From Mesocentrotus franciscanus (Eukaryota > Echinodermata > Echinoidea > Camarodonta > Strongylocentrotidae): a stretch of 64,000 nt of DNA. Where the stretch lies: contig CP137675.1 in NCBI GenBank assembly GCA_037976565.1, forward strand, positions 16,085,330 through 16,149,329. The letters are read 5' to 3'. The stretch's first letter is position 1, and the number at the start of each line of letters is the position of its first letter. Below the pieces are notes generated by a model. The model did no database searches and was not told where the DNA came from. It saw only the letters and a program-made list of their open reading frames with translations. The translations under genes and the position numbers were made by a program. This document shows, in pieces, positions 21,414 to 33,800 of the stretch.

Positions 21414-23236
21414 ATTTTTGTTTTTTTTTGTTCTTGTATTTAGAAGGTGATTTTCTCAACAACAGAGGCAGTACATATAAACAAAATCATGCAATTTACA
21501 TCATACTCAGAATAATCAAAATACAATTCAAAAGTATAATTCTTAACATCAATTGCTAAACAATCATACATTTCCTTATTCGTTTAAAACAATAGTGATA
21601 ATAATGATGATAAAATACTTAGTCATTTCATGTTCATTTTGTGCTTCTTAAAAAAAAACTTTATCTGAATTAAACAAAAATAAATTCTTGTACATGAAAT
21701 AGTCTGTGAAAATATTGTTACACAGTACTACCTCTGAAAAGAGAAAAAAACCCCAAAAGAGAAAGATTTAAAAACATCCAAAAATACCCCCCCCCCAAAA
21801 AAAAAAAACAATAACAAACAAAACAAAAACAAAAAAAATCAAACAAACAAATATAAACATAGAATAAAGAAATACTGCTGGGATAGAGGGCTGGGAAGTT
21901 GCTTTTTTAAGTTAATTTATATTACACAAAACTTTCCAAGGTCTCCCATTTTTTAAAGTGAATTGAAAGAGTATCCCTTTCCATTGCAAGTTTTTTTCCC
22001 CTCTTTCCTTTTTTCGAGAAATTTATCTTTTACTTCATTTACATTTGGAGGCTTCCCCTTTATTATTAAAAATCATCAATTTAATCAAAATCAGAATGTG
22101 GTTTAGTAATTGCTCTGTTTTCATATTACTCCCATTTATTCCAATATTAATTTCCTTCCAAGACAGTTTCTTTAGAATTGGTAAATCGAGTTTATCAGCA
22201 CATTTTTCCCATAATTTTTTTTATTATATTACATTAAAAAAAATACATGTTGATAGGTTTCCTTCAAAATATTGCAATACGAACACAAACCGTCTGTACG
22301 AAATTTAAATCTATGCAAATGATGGTTTGTATAAACTATTCTATGCAAAAGTTTAAACTGAAATTCTCCCAGTTTACTGTTTAATGTGCACAACCTTGGT
22401 TGAACAAAAGTCTTTTCCACTTCTTTAGTTGTAATATTATCATTAAGTTATGAAATGCTGAGCTGATTTCTGCATTCTTCTTGATTTGACTTTTATACAC
22501 CATCTTTGCAGTTATTTCTTCAAATTTAAAAACCTTCTTTGCAATATTTATTCTAAACTAAGGCCACAGTGGAAATGGACTTTCTTGCAGGCTGAACATT
22601 CCGTTTCCATTCGTGATGAATTATTGAATAGATTTTGTTAACTTTTGTAATTTCTTCCTTAGTTAAACCAATGGCAATAAAATATGCATGTTTTTTAATA
22701 ACTCTTGTTCATCACATTTGTGATGAAGTCGATATATATTTTTTAAAAACAAATTTTCCTCAAGTAAAGTTTGACCTTCTAGTTGAATAAAAATATTATA
22801 TTATACAATATTTCATTCCCTCTGTATCTCTCTTCTGTTTTAACATATTCTTTCATATCTATCCATGCTTTCAGAAGATTCTGATAAAAAGAAGGTATAC
22901 ATGAATTTCACTGTATCTCTCCAATAGTTGCAATAAAATATTAAATTCCCGCCCATTGGTCTCATTAAATATTTAAAGTAATGTTTCCATTTGATAGCTT
23001 GAGTTCCTGTTACAAGCCTTTTCATCCACGTTATTCTCTGTGCCTAATTTACAAACAGTCGGAAATTCATCATTTTGAGCCCACCTTGCGGATAGTCTAA
23101 AAACATGATGCTCTTTTTAATTTTGCCCTTACTTCTCCACAAAAAATCAAAACCTATTTCTTCAATTTCGCTATACACCAATTCTGGAACTGGCATCAAT
23201 GATGATAAATATATAGTTTCGAATAGCCATATACTT
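21414..23236 (-). pseudogene. 5'-truncated L1/Tx1-like LINE, minus strand
   Basis: Minus-strand fragments read F-D-F-L-W-R-S-K-G-K-I-K-K-S with G-G-L-K-M-M-N-F (about 23210-23050), then W-K-H-Y-F-K-Y-L with G-G-N-L-I-F-Y-C-N-Y (about 22985-22900), then [14 protein letters not shown] with D-G-L-C-S-Y-C (about 22370-22260). These are the thumb and C-terminal region of L1/Tx1-group ORF2. Frames are broken. The 3' end at the left has an A-rich tail (T-rich on the plus strand at 21418-21435). A shorter copy lies at 48340-49288. Confidence 0.7.
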
Positions 23237-23351
23237 TCACTAATGATAAAAATTGGGAAAAACTGATGTGATCGATTCCTGAATTCTCCCAACTATTTAT
23301 AATTTAATAAAATTTTAGGTGAATGTAATTTATCGTCACAAAGCAATGAAT

Positions 23352-23642
23352 ACACCTTTTCACGGTTAAGGGCGCCATTTTAGAGGTCAGGGGTTTACGC
23401 GTATATAGCGCATGCAGCGCATGCAGGCGCTAGGCTAGGCGCAGTGATGTCTTCAATGTTTTCAGATGCCTGCGCTGTGCGCTCACATCATATTTGCATG
23501 GGCGCGCTATCTTAATTACGCGTAAACCACTGACCTCTAGAGGTCAGTGGGGTTAACATCTTTGTTTGTTCTTAAATTTGTTCTTAAATTAATATGGCGC
23601 CCATGTCTGCGCATGCGCACTTTTGTAACCGTGAAAAGGTGT
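23352..23642. mobile_element. MITE with ACACCTTTTCACGGTTA inverted ends
   Basis: Left end ACACCTTTTCACGGTT and right end AACCGTGAAAAGGTGT. Comparison with the empty site at about 32160 gives a 2-bp AT target duplication. Inside, GAGGTCAG...GTTTACGCG pairs with CGCGTAAAC...CTGACCTC, so it is multiply folded. Confidence 0.75.
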
Positions 23643-23953
23643 ATTGGCTCTAGAGGTCTATATACCATTACCATTCCAAAAATTATATGAAAGATTTTAA
23701 AAAGCCTGTTTTATGTCTTTTTTTTTCTCCATTTATTAATTGAATAATACTTACATAAAAAACACATAATTATATTGATTACAAGAAAAAACCATGAATT
23801 ACACTTATATCACAACATGAATTATACTTTTTAACATAGTCTATAAATATATTTTTTTTTCCAGAGGTGATACTTTTCAACATTTGCCCTCCATAATATT
23901 TCCTTTAGTTAGAAACTTGACTTAAATTACGTGGGCAGTTTTATGTTGGATCT

Positions 23954-24068
23954 GGGGCCCATTTCTCGAAACCGTCACAAGTCTAACTTCTTGACTATCC
24001 CATTGAAACACGTGTTATTTCAATGGGATAGTCAAGAAGTTAGACTTATGACGGTTTCGAGAAACCCC
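23954..24068. mobile_element. Small foldback element just upstream of ADAL
   Basis: TTTCTCGAAACCGTCA-AGTCTAACTTCTTGACTATCCCATTGAAA-type arms of about 48 bases face each other around CACGTG, bounded by GGGG/CCCC. It ends 44 bases before the ADAL start codon, so it likely lies in the promoter or 5' UTR. Confidence 0.75.
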
Positions 24069-24111
24069 ATAATCTATGGAAAGCCAAAAGGCGTTAGTGA
24101 GTATTTTTGTT

Positions 24112-24174
24112 ATGATGGCATCGCCAAGGCCAAGTAAAGTGGATCTTGAATACTGTCAACAATTGCCTAAAGTC
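24112..24174 (+). CDS. ADAL: ADAL exon 1
   Basis: Two adjacent ATGs (24112 and 24115) open a frame ending Q-Q-L-P-K-V, then GTAAGT at 24175. Vertebrate ADAL has L-P-K-V directly before E-L-H-A-H, which is how exon 2 begins. The second ATG has the better context (ATGATGG). Confidence 0.82.
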
Positions 24175-27100
24175 GTAAGTAAAATAATGTATTATGTGTC
24201 TAATAGATCGGCACTATAAACTCTAAAAAAGAAAGAAAGACGAACGAAATCTGTGAATGTGACCTACTAGTACTAGAGCCACATCACTAGTAGACTAGTA
24301 GTACAGTCCCATATGCTGGAATTCATGCGTGTTACTGGGCCGGGGGCACTCCTACAATGCATGAAGTCTAACTTAGTAACTCTAACCGTAAACGGGATGG
24401 ACCTCATACTATTACTAGTTACTAGCTTTAACGTGTAAACCAAACAATCCATTTTTTGAACTTTTATACCGGTAAAATACTCTACTATTACAACATAACG
24501 TGGACTATCAGTATCAAATCATTTGGTTGAATGACTTGAATTGAATCATAAATAATTAATAATAGATCTAGATCTAGACCGAAAGCTTCAGTTCAGGAAG
24601 TTCAGTCTCTGATATCGACGGTTGTTCCGCTGAGATTGCATCTGGCTCCCCTGACCGCCTCTATACATAGACTGAAGTACGTCAATGGGGTAGTGTGGGG
24701 AACGAATGGTTCAGTTCGGCCGGACCGCGATGAATGAGATATGCAACAAGTTTTTCACTCTTTACGTCTTCATATATCCACTTTGGCTGCAATTTTACAC
24801 TGAATCTTATTAAAAATTAAAAATAACACAGAAATATCTACTTTGACTTACGATAGCTTGCTCATTTAGATCCTATATTAATGATTAATCTGAGAAAGTC
24901 TTGTAGTCAACAAGATTTGTTGTCAGCCATCTTGGTTTAAGTTGATGAATATTCATTTTTTCTTTTCGAACGTCCAATAGCTACGTATGAGTCAGCCCGG
25001 CTTGAGCCGGTGATGTTTGAATATTCATAAGCCCAATATCAAACACGTGCTCTGATTGGCCATTGGGCTTGTTTTGGTCGGTTGACCCGAAATATATCGG
25101 GCGGGTCATGTCATAGATTACCAGTTCGAATGCATGAACGTACCGTTTCCTTGGTTCTGAGATAAAAATTGGATAACTCATATACGTAAGTCTGTAAATT
25201 TCGCATTTAGAAATAAGTCATAAAAATTGATAACTGTACATAGGAGAAAAATAGACATAGTATTTTTGTATCTGATTTATAAATCAGAAAATTAGATCTA
25301 AATAAAGAAAATCGTGGGAGAAAGTTTCGGGTAAAAAGTGGGTCACAATCGGCTTAATCTCTCCCCGTGGTGCGAGGCGTACGGGGTACCGTCTGTGTAT
25401 GGGGAATGTCAACAAATGTCAGTTTTATTAAAGAATGACCCATACCAGACAGTTGTTTCTGTCTAATCTGGATCTAGACTAGAGTCTAGATCTAGATGAT
25501 AGATCTAGACTAGTCTATGTCTATGCCATTTGATTTTGGTACATGATTTTAATACTAAAATTATAAATGGAAAGAAATTTCGTAAACTTAGCTTATACAG
25601 TGAGTTAGCATGTAGAACTATTCGTATTCCGCGCTGTACAATGAGTTTACGCACTCTGATTGGCCGATATGCTCCAGCTGTTTCGAATTAAAAAGTGATA
25701 GAGGGCCGCCACTTACGCAAGCTTAAGTAATTAGCGCGCAAGGCCAAGTGCAATGTCAATACGACTTTTTATGTAACATTACATAACGAACCGACATGTC
25801 GTGCTTTAAACAGGTGACGCATTTCACACATAGGTGACACACACTTAGCATAGGTACAAACATAAAATAGAAAAATCAACGAACACTTCAGTACAACTTG
25901 CAAGTTTGTACCTTAAATATGACGAAAATGAGAATTTTTCAAACTTAAGACTTACTTACATGTACGTAGATTTTCTAAGTCTTAAACTTAAGTGAAATAC
26001 TTAACTTTTCAAGGACGCTGAAAAAATCGTAACAAATAGAAGATTTGACTGGAATATCATAATTTTGGTATCGGTAATACGGAAAATCGCAAGCTAGCTC
26101 CTCGCACTCATGTCTTATAACATAGAGCCTATGGGAGCCAGCGAGAGCCAATCTAAAGGGCCCATGTCGGCTCGGCTAGGCGCCAAATTACGAAAATGAG
26201 CTGAGACGGGAGGAACGTAATGTGCATGCGCTGGCTGTATTGCCGATGTAAGCTAAAGTTCTACGTGGTTAGTAGTCTACTTACTTTTATAGTGTTAAAG
26301 CCCTTTTTCCCCCTCCTTCTCGAGAGATGAATGCTTAGTTCCGTCCTCCTCATATCGATAAAATAAAAAAGCGTGCGTTGCAGACAGGGTGGCTGTCTTT
26401 CTCGCATGCGCAGATAGCCTGCCGCTGACCTGTGTAACTAGCTGTTCAGTGACCTGTGTTAACAAACGATCGCAACGATAAACCAATGCGATGTTATCGG
26501 GCGTTGAGTTCTCCCTTGATTTTGAAAAAACGTCATAAAATTAGAAAATGGCGGAACATAGCTGAATACGCGGTTGGCCGTTGGCTCAATCGGTAAAAGT
26601 AGGCTCAAATATCTGCAAAACCTGAAAACCAAGGAAATTTTCACCAACCAAACCTGAAAGTTCCATTCGTTACTTATTTGTTATCAACATTGATTCATTA
26701 AATTGTTTATCATATCATTTGAAAGTATCATACAGCAGGCTTTACAAAATATTGCGTGCATGTACTGCAGTACACTGTTGCCCGTGTTAATACACAGCCA
26801 GGATAGTAATGCTGCTATGTGTGACAGGGGGTGTTTCAAAGAAAATTTACCTTTACCTTTACCTTTATATGGATTGGTTTTTTAATCAGTTTTTATTTGA
26901 TTGACTTTACCATTTGTTTTTTGTTTTCTTTGGCTTTGTCAGGAGTAAAAAAAAAAAAAAAAAAATTATTATAGATCTAGAGACTGGACCAAATTTACTA
27001 ATTATTATTTATATTTTTTCATGTGACTTGACTCCTTGGGTGATGATGAAGTAGGTCTACAGGAAATCATAAATTTCTTTAAGATGAACATGTACTCTCT

Positions 27101-27812
27101 GTTCTACAGAAGAAGAAGAGGAGACATGATCGCATTCCACCAGATGATGCACGGACTTGTCATGACATTCCACAAGATCATTTCTTCTCCCACCCCGCAA
27201 GTATAGATCCATAAGAGCAGTGGCGGATCCAGGGGGGGGCCCGGCCCTCCCTTGGAAAAAACAGGTAAAAACAGCCTTTTTTGAAAAAAAAGAAGATGGC
27301 CCCCTCCTAGCGCCCAAGGGGTGTGAAAAGAAAAATTTGTGCTCACTACCCGTGGCGCCCAAGGGGTGGCGTTTAAAAAAATAACCCTTCGGGTGCCAAA
27401 AAAAAATTGTGCTCACTACCCCCCACTGAGCGAAAAATCGACCGGCACGATTTTCAAATTTTTGCACGAAGTGGGCCCCTTTTTAGGCCCCCTCCCTTGC
27501 CGCCGGCTGGATCCGCCCCTGCATAAGAGGGCACTGTTTCAAGATTCAGAAAGAACACTGCAGACTGGATGTTAGAAGCAAGTCATTCAGCACACGGATA
27601 ATACAAGATTGGAACAGCTTGCCAGAAAATAACGTGGTCTTGACAAAAACAGACAAATTCAAAAGACATATAGATAAGCATTGGTGGGAGCATCACTTTG
27701 ATCTCCCATGTCTCCACTCCTGTGCATGCGCATAGACTCAGTAAAGAATCTGACAGGCTAAACCCAGAAACAGTGACCGGAAATTACAGGCCATCGCCTT
27801 CTTCCCGTACCA

Positions 27813-27861
<49 letters not shown>

Positions 27862-30800
27862 TTATCATCTCTATAGAGTCCCTTTCACACTATTACTATT
27901 CTAGTCAACCCTTTTATTTCTCTAGGAGTTACATGCCCACATCAATGGAAGCATAAGTCCATCTACATTAGAGAAGCTAGCAGGGAAAACCAACTCCTCC
28001 TCAGATAAAAATGTGAAGGAAACCTTGAATGAAATACACAGATGGAGAACCTTGGTGGAAAAGCGGGAAAGACAGACATTGAATGGGTGAGTGAAAAACA
28101 TAAGAAAGGGAATCATTATGACAAATATTAAATGACTTTTACAGGTATTGGTATTATATTCAGATTGTCCTCTTGACAGTCATTCTAGAATCATGCAATA
28201 TTTTCATAGCATATGCAGTCTAATCTTCAATTATTCGTGCCTCAAGAATAACACTTACCCTGAACACACGGGCAACACAAATCTATGCCTGGAACCGCCA
28301 CTGAAAATGTTGGTGCAGAGTTTTGATACCATTATGATTTTATGGAATTAGATTATGGAAATTTTTATTTAGCTTTAGTACAATGAAAAGTCTGTGATTA
28401 TAAAAGCAGCTGTGGTGCCAAAACTTATTGTTCTCAAAGTATTCCCCCCAAACTAGAGAACAAAATCACCAGCCAACCTATATTTATTTTATTTCCCTTT
28501 TTAATCAGGTGTTTCCAAACATTCAAGCTTATTCATAGAGTTGTCAAAGATGTTAAGGCTGTTTCCATGGTAACCTATGAAGTCATCAAGGAGTTTGCCA
28601 GTGACGGTGTAAAGTACCTTGAACTCCGAAGCACACCTAGGGATGATGCTACAAATGGTAATACTACATGTACTAATACTAGCTACATATCTGTTGCACC
28701 CATAATCCATCCCAGAGGACGCACAAGGTGCACACAAAGTACTATTTTTTAGCCAAGCTGCCCTAAGGAACTGGGAGCGTTCAAGGAATAACTTCCTGTC
28801 AGGTACCCATTTACTGCAACTGGGTGGAGAGTGGCAAATGTACATGTAGATTAATGTCTTGTCAAAGGTTGGGCTGGTAATCGAACCACAAACCATGTGA
28901 TCCACAATCCAGTGGCGTATCCACTAGACTATGAGACCTAGTACAGACAGATATAAAAATATTGAAAGAAAGCTACATTTTAATATTTCCTATTTAGCCA
29001 GTCAAATGGTTGTGTGAATATTTCAATTACTGGTAAAGAACAATACTGGATTTGTTAAATAGTTTATCTGTAAAACTATTGCAATTCAGCCATCTAGCTG
29101 CGAAGATATGTTTTTGAATAAATTTTGAAAGCTACCGGATTAGGATTTGAATTTATAGCTAGGACATCTAATATGTTATTCATAGGTATGGGCTATCATA
29201 TCTATTTTCACAGTTTTATAGCATATTGTAACGCTTTTTAGAGTGCAATGAAATCTCGCCAAAGGTCATGTCTAATTATAAACTTCTGTTTGTTTCAGGA
29301 GTCCCACATAAGGCATTAAAGATACTGTGTCCCTTTTTTGCAGCCAACATCAAATTTTGTAGAACATTGCAGGAATCATGAATTTGTCATGTATGTCCTA
29401 TCTGTGAAATTTAAACGTTAGCAATGTCCTAGTATTCAAATTATGCAAGGAAACCCGTTTACTTTATAGACTTCACTGTCAGACACTATTGAGTGAGTGA
29501 CTGACTTCTTTTTTTCTTTGGTAATAACATACATAAATGAGCTGTAACATGTACATGCAGCATTTGTCTGTAGACATCAATAATCTACTTCTTGTAATGG
29601 CCAAAATTAAACAGATTGAGTCTTTGGGCAGCACAAAACATACGACCCTTTGGTACAAGGGTCTGAAAATCAGACTATTTACTTTAGTGATTGCAATCAC
29701 TTATGTTGATTTGACAAGTAATCATCGTTATTCTCCCACAAAAGACATTTTCAAGTCCTTTCGTTTTGACAGAAGTTCTAAATTAGTATTATCTTTCAAA
29801 TGCCATTGGAATTTAACCTTTTCATTTTTTGGGGCCTGCAAATGGGACATACCGGTAGTGTTTTTAAGAGAAGCATTTGTGTGGCCCTGGTGGCCCTTCT
29901 TACATTTTTTGCATTATCTAATATTTGAGTGATTTTACGATGTGCAAACACATGTCTATCCAAATTTAGGCAAAATTTGAGAAAAAAAAAAGAAATATAA
30001 TTTCTTAGTATCTGTTTCAGAAATACTACAACATATCTGCTTACAAGACAAAATGGAGATCCAAAGTTTCTCAATTCTATTAATGCTGATTTAAAGAGTT
30101 AGATATACTATGCAACTTGAATTATCTGTTTTGTTCCAGGAATGACCAAGAAGCTGTATATTGATGCTGTGATGAAGGGAATAGAATTATGTGAGCTTGA
30201 CGGTATTGACACAATAGTGAAGTGAGTTTCTCAAGATATGTTTTAATACTACATGAAGGTAGTTAAATTGTCAGTATTGTTTCCCCTCTTTTTAGAAGAA
30301 AAAAAGGATAATACATACCGGTAATGTGAATTAAGGGAGCATGGACTCCTGTATCTTGCATTAAAAATTAATTCAATGAATTAAAGACTACTTGGTAAAT
30401 ACTGTGTTATAAAATATACAGAATAAAAGAGCGCGAGTGTTGTATACATCACCATGTGGCAGTCACTACCCATGGCACAGGGAGAGAGGGGGACTTGTAG
30501 CACACATTATCTCATGAGTAGCATCATGATTGGTTCATCCACTTTCAAACTTACTTCTTGATTGACCCAATCACTCTCAAAATAATTCCATCCATGCTGA
30601 TGATTACAGGTTGAATACCCAGAACTGGTGATTGTGTATCAAAGCTTCTGCCTGAATTATCGCATTTCTTATTAAAAAAAAAAATAAATAAATTGCAAGA
30701 TCAATGGAAAAGCAATAGCTAGGCTTTTGAAAGTTTTTTGTATGATTCATGCAACATATAGAAAAAAAATGTATGGGGAACTAATTTTTGTTGTCCTCAC

Positions 30801-33800
30801 GGTCTGGAAGTGAATTATGAATAAGGAATGGTAATCAAGTAATGGTTACAGTCGGCAGCCCATAGTCTAAAAATGAAATTAATATTCACTGTATATGTTT
30901 GATTGCTTGTATATCAACGAATCGATGTCATGCCGACTCTATAAAACATTTCTTTGATTTTTGTTCATGTGCAGGTTTCTACCGTCCATTGATAGGAGAA
31001 TGAGTCTAGAGAATGCAGGAGAAGTGGTCAGTCTTGCATTGGAGTATAATGCTTCAACAGACAAGTGTGTGGGATTAGACCTCAGTGGAGATCCAAAGGT
31101 TGGTATATTCTCAATTATATTTAGTCAACATTTATCCCTTTTTCTTTTTCTTGGCAGCTATATAAATCATTGATGCCTGCAATGATCTGATAAAAGAGGT
31201 GGACATGTGAAAGAATTAAAAGCATGTGCTTGTACTATGCATATTTTTATCTTTAAAACAAATCGAGGTACAAGACAAAAACAGGTTGTATATTTCAATT
31301 TTATATTGTTTACTTTCCATCCACAAACAAGCTCTTTATTAAAAATACATTTTGAATTTTTGATAGAGGTATAAATATATTCATTATCATTATCATTCCC
31401 CTTTCAGCTACAAACAAGTGTAAGTATTTGGAAAATTAAAAAAAATTAATTTGTAAAAGTAATCTTCAGATTGCAGTACCAATGTCCTGATAGAAAGAGA
31501 AAGTGGAAATAAAAGAAAGAAAACTAAATGAATTACTGTAACCTAATGGTACCTCTTGACCTGGTATTGCACTGAGAGAACTGGTATTTTTTTTGTAGGT
31601 GATATGTTTGACATAATGCTATTGTTTGAATTAATAATTTGAATAATTTCCAAAGCTCTTTGGAAGCGCATAGAGACGTTATAATGTGATATGCGCTATA
31701 CAAGAACCGAATATTATTATTATTATTAATTACTTGTTTTAACCCCAGTAGTTATTCAACTTTTATTTTGCATTTTCTTTTTTGGGTAAAGTGGGAAGAG
31801 GGCTATTTCAGCATGCTAAATAAAGAAGTGAGGTTCTTCAACAAATAGAGATTGTACCTACTCTGTTTGCATGAATTAAAAACATTTCACAGCTCACCTA
31901 ATCCCATAAGTGGTAGAGTTCTATCCGTTGAAACTGAATGTGTATCCTGCTTCTAAAAGCAGACCTTTGGTTAAAGGGACTTGGTAACATTATTCAGATG
32001 AGAGGAAATGGTGCTAAGGTAGTGACTTCAATGCTAGATGTACAATTGAAGATGATCTGAAAGTTTGAGTGAAAACAGACCATTATTAATGATAAAAATT
32101 GGGAAAAACTGATCAGATCGATTCAGTAATTCTCCCAACTATATTATTATAATTTCATTAAATGAATTGGCTCTATATACCATTCCAAACATTTTAAAAA
32201 GCCTGTTTTATGTCTTATTTTCTTTGAAAAACGGTTGGGAAAATTCAAAAATTGGTTTGGAGAATTTACTGTTAAGAGTGTGTTGCACAGTGACGCCTTC
32301 AAAGAAAACCATAAATATCTTTGTGGTTTGAGAATTTTTTCAGGAATTTTTGCATGTTAGAACTTATTGCTTGATTAAAGACACAACTGAATGAAAATTC
32401 AATACCTGTGACTTATCAGTTTAGATTCCAATGGGCAATGTCATACATTGCAAAAGGAAAGAGAAGGGAAGGGATTTTGTCACTTGATGAAAGATTTGAA
32501 TTCTGAGAATTCATAATTTTTCTTCCCATATGATTCAAGTGTCCATTTATTGTTCATTTTAAGTAACTTGAAGTTGATGTAGATTTGTTAATATTTATAT
32601 TTTTCATGAATTTACAATGTCTTTAGTATGGTGATGTCAAGGCGCTAGTACCACTCCTTCAGAGAGCCAGAAATCATGGCTTAAAATTGGCCATTCATAC
32701 TGCTGAGGTAAGTTTGAATACCTTAATCCAACTGTAAATCCAGGTTTAGATTTGAAATTAATCTTAACTTTTTGTATTCATTTCCCCATTTGGGAGAGTG
32801 AAGCCTTTCTCTGTAATCTAATTTTCTCTTAGATCAAAGTTAAGTAGTGATAAATTGTGCCCTGTCTCTGATCACTAACTTTCTTTTACCTATTGTGAAG
32901 TTATCAGAACACAGTACATGCAAGGAATAAATCCTACCAGGGCCGGTAATCAATTCAATACTTGGGTCAAAAACATGAGTAGTTTACTAAGTTTTTCGGC
33001 TAAGATAAAATACTTAGCCAATTTTGGTAATCAGTTGAAGCTTTTGGCTAAGGATTTTACCCTTCTTTTAAGACAGCTCCCGAGCAGACTTAAGCAAATT
33101 ATTTTTGGGGCCTTGCTTGGCAGGCGTATGGTTATCATACGCAGTAAGCTTAACCTGCCCCAAATTAAAAGAGCGCGCATTGCATAATGCGATGCGTTAA
33201 TTGCGCATAAATTTGGATTGACCATGTGACGTCACAATGCTTATCAGTAATTATTTTGCCTAAAAGTCCACTTGCTTAAGTGAAATGCTCAGAATACGAT
33301 TTAAGACATATTTCTTAACCAAGTAAAATTCTAAGTAAAATACTAACTTAATCCACATACTGAATTGAACACAGTACCAGGTATCTTTTGTTCCTTCACC
33401 TGAGGCGAGAACGGCGAGTGCAGATTAATGCCATGCCAAACGCCGCTGATGTCATGCCAGGGTTCAGCCATGGTAGTAGGTCCATGGTTCAATACCCTTC
33501 GTCAAGTATATAGACTATGTGACTTTGTTTAAAAACTGGGAATTTTCTAGATATGTATTATGAAGTATATAGTAAACAAAATCTATGACCTCAACCTACA
33601 CTGCACATTAGATTTAAATTCTAGATTGTAGTTTGAATTTTCAGTCTGTAAATTCCTTTATTGTCTTGTGTCTTGATTTTGAATTGCTGCATTAACATGT
33701 TTTTACTTCATACTACATTTTTGTAGAATAAGAAAAAGTATTAACAAAATACAAAGGAGGAGATGAAGGTTCAATAGATTGTAATGAAAAAAAATATTTC

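Larger units (their letters stand above)
21292..23720. repeat. Host repeat interrupted by a LINE and a MITE
   Basis: 21292-21413, 23237-23351 and 23643-23720 together align with the uninterrupted sequence 31975-32240. The two gaps are filled by the LINE (21414-23236) and the MITE (23352-23642). Confidence 0.7.

Noticed and set aside
26576..26600. Possible tRNA gene (TGGCTCAATCGGTAAAAG)
   Set aside because: A-box-like text only; no B box, no acceptor stem pairing, no complete cloverleaf. At best a SINE or tRNA fragment.
28501..28905. 134-codon minus-strand frame
   Set aside because: Antisense shadow of ADAL exon 3 and the adjacent SINE.
21292..32240. Reading the 31975-32240 copy as a deletion derivative of a longer element
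   Set aside because: Family homology of the LINE starts right at the junction, and an A-rich tail lies at the other junction, so insertion into a pre-existing repeat fits better than deletion.
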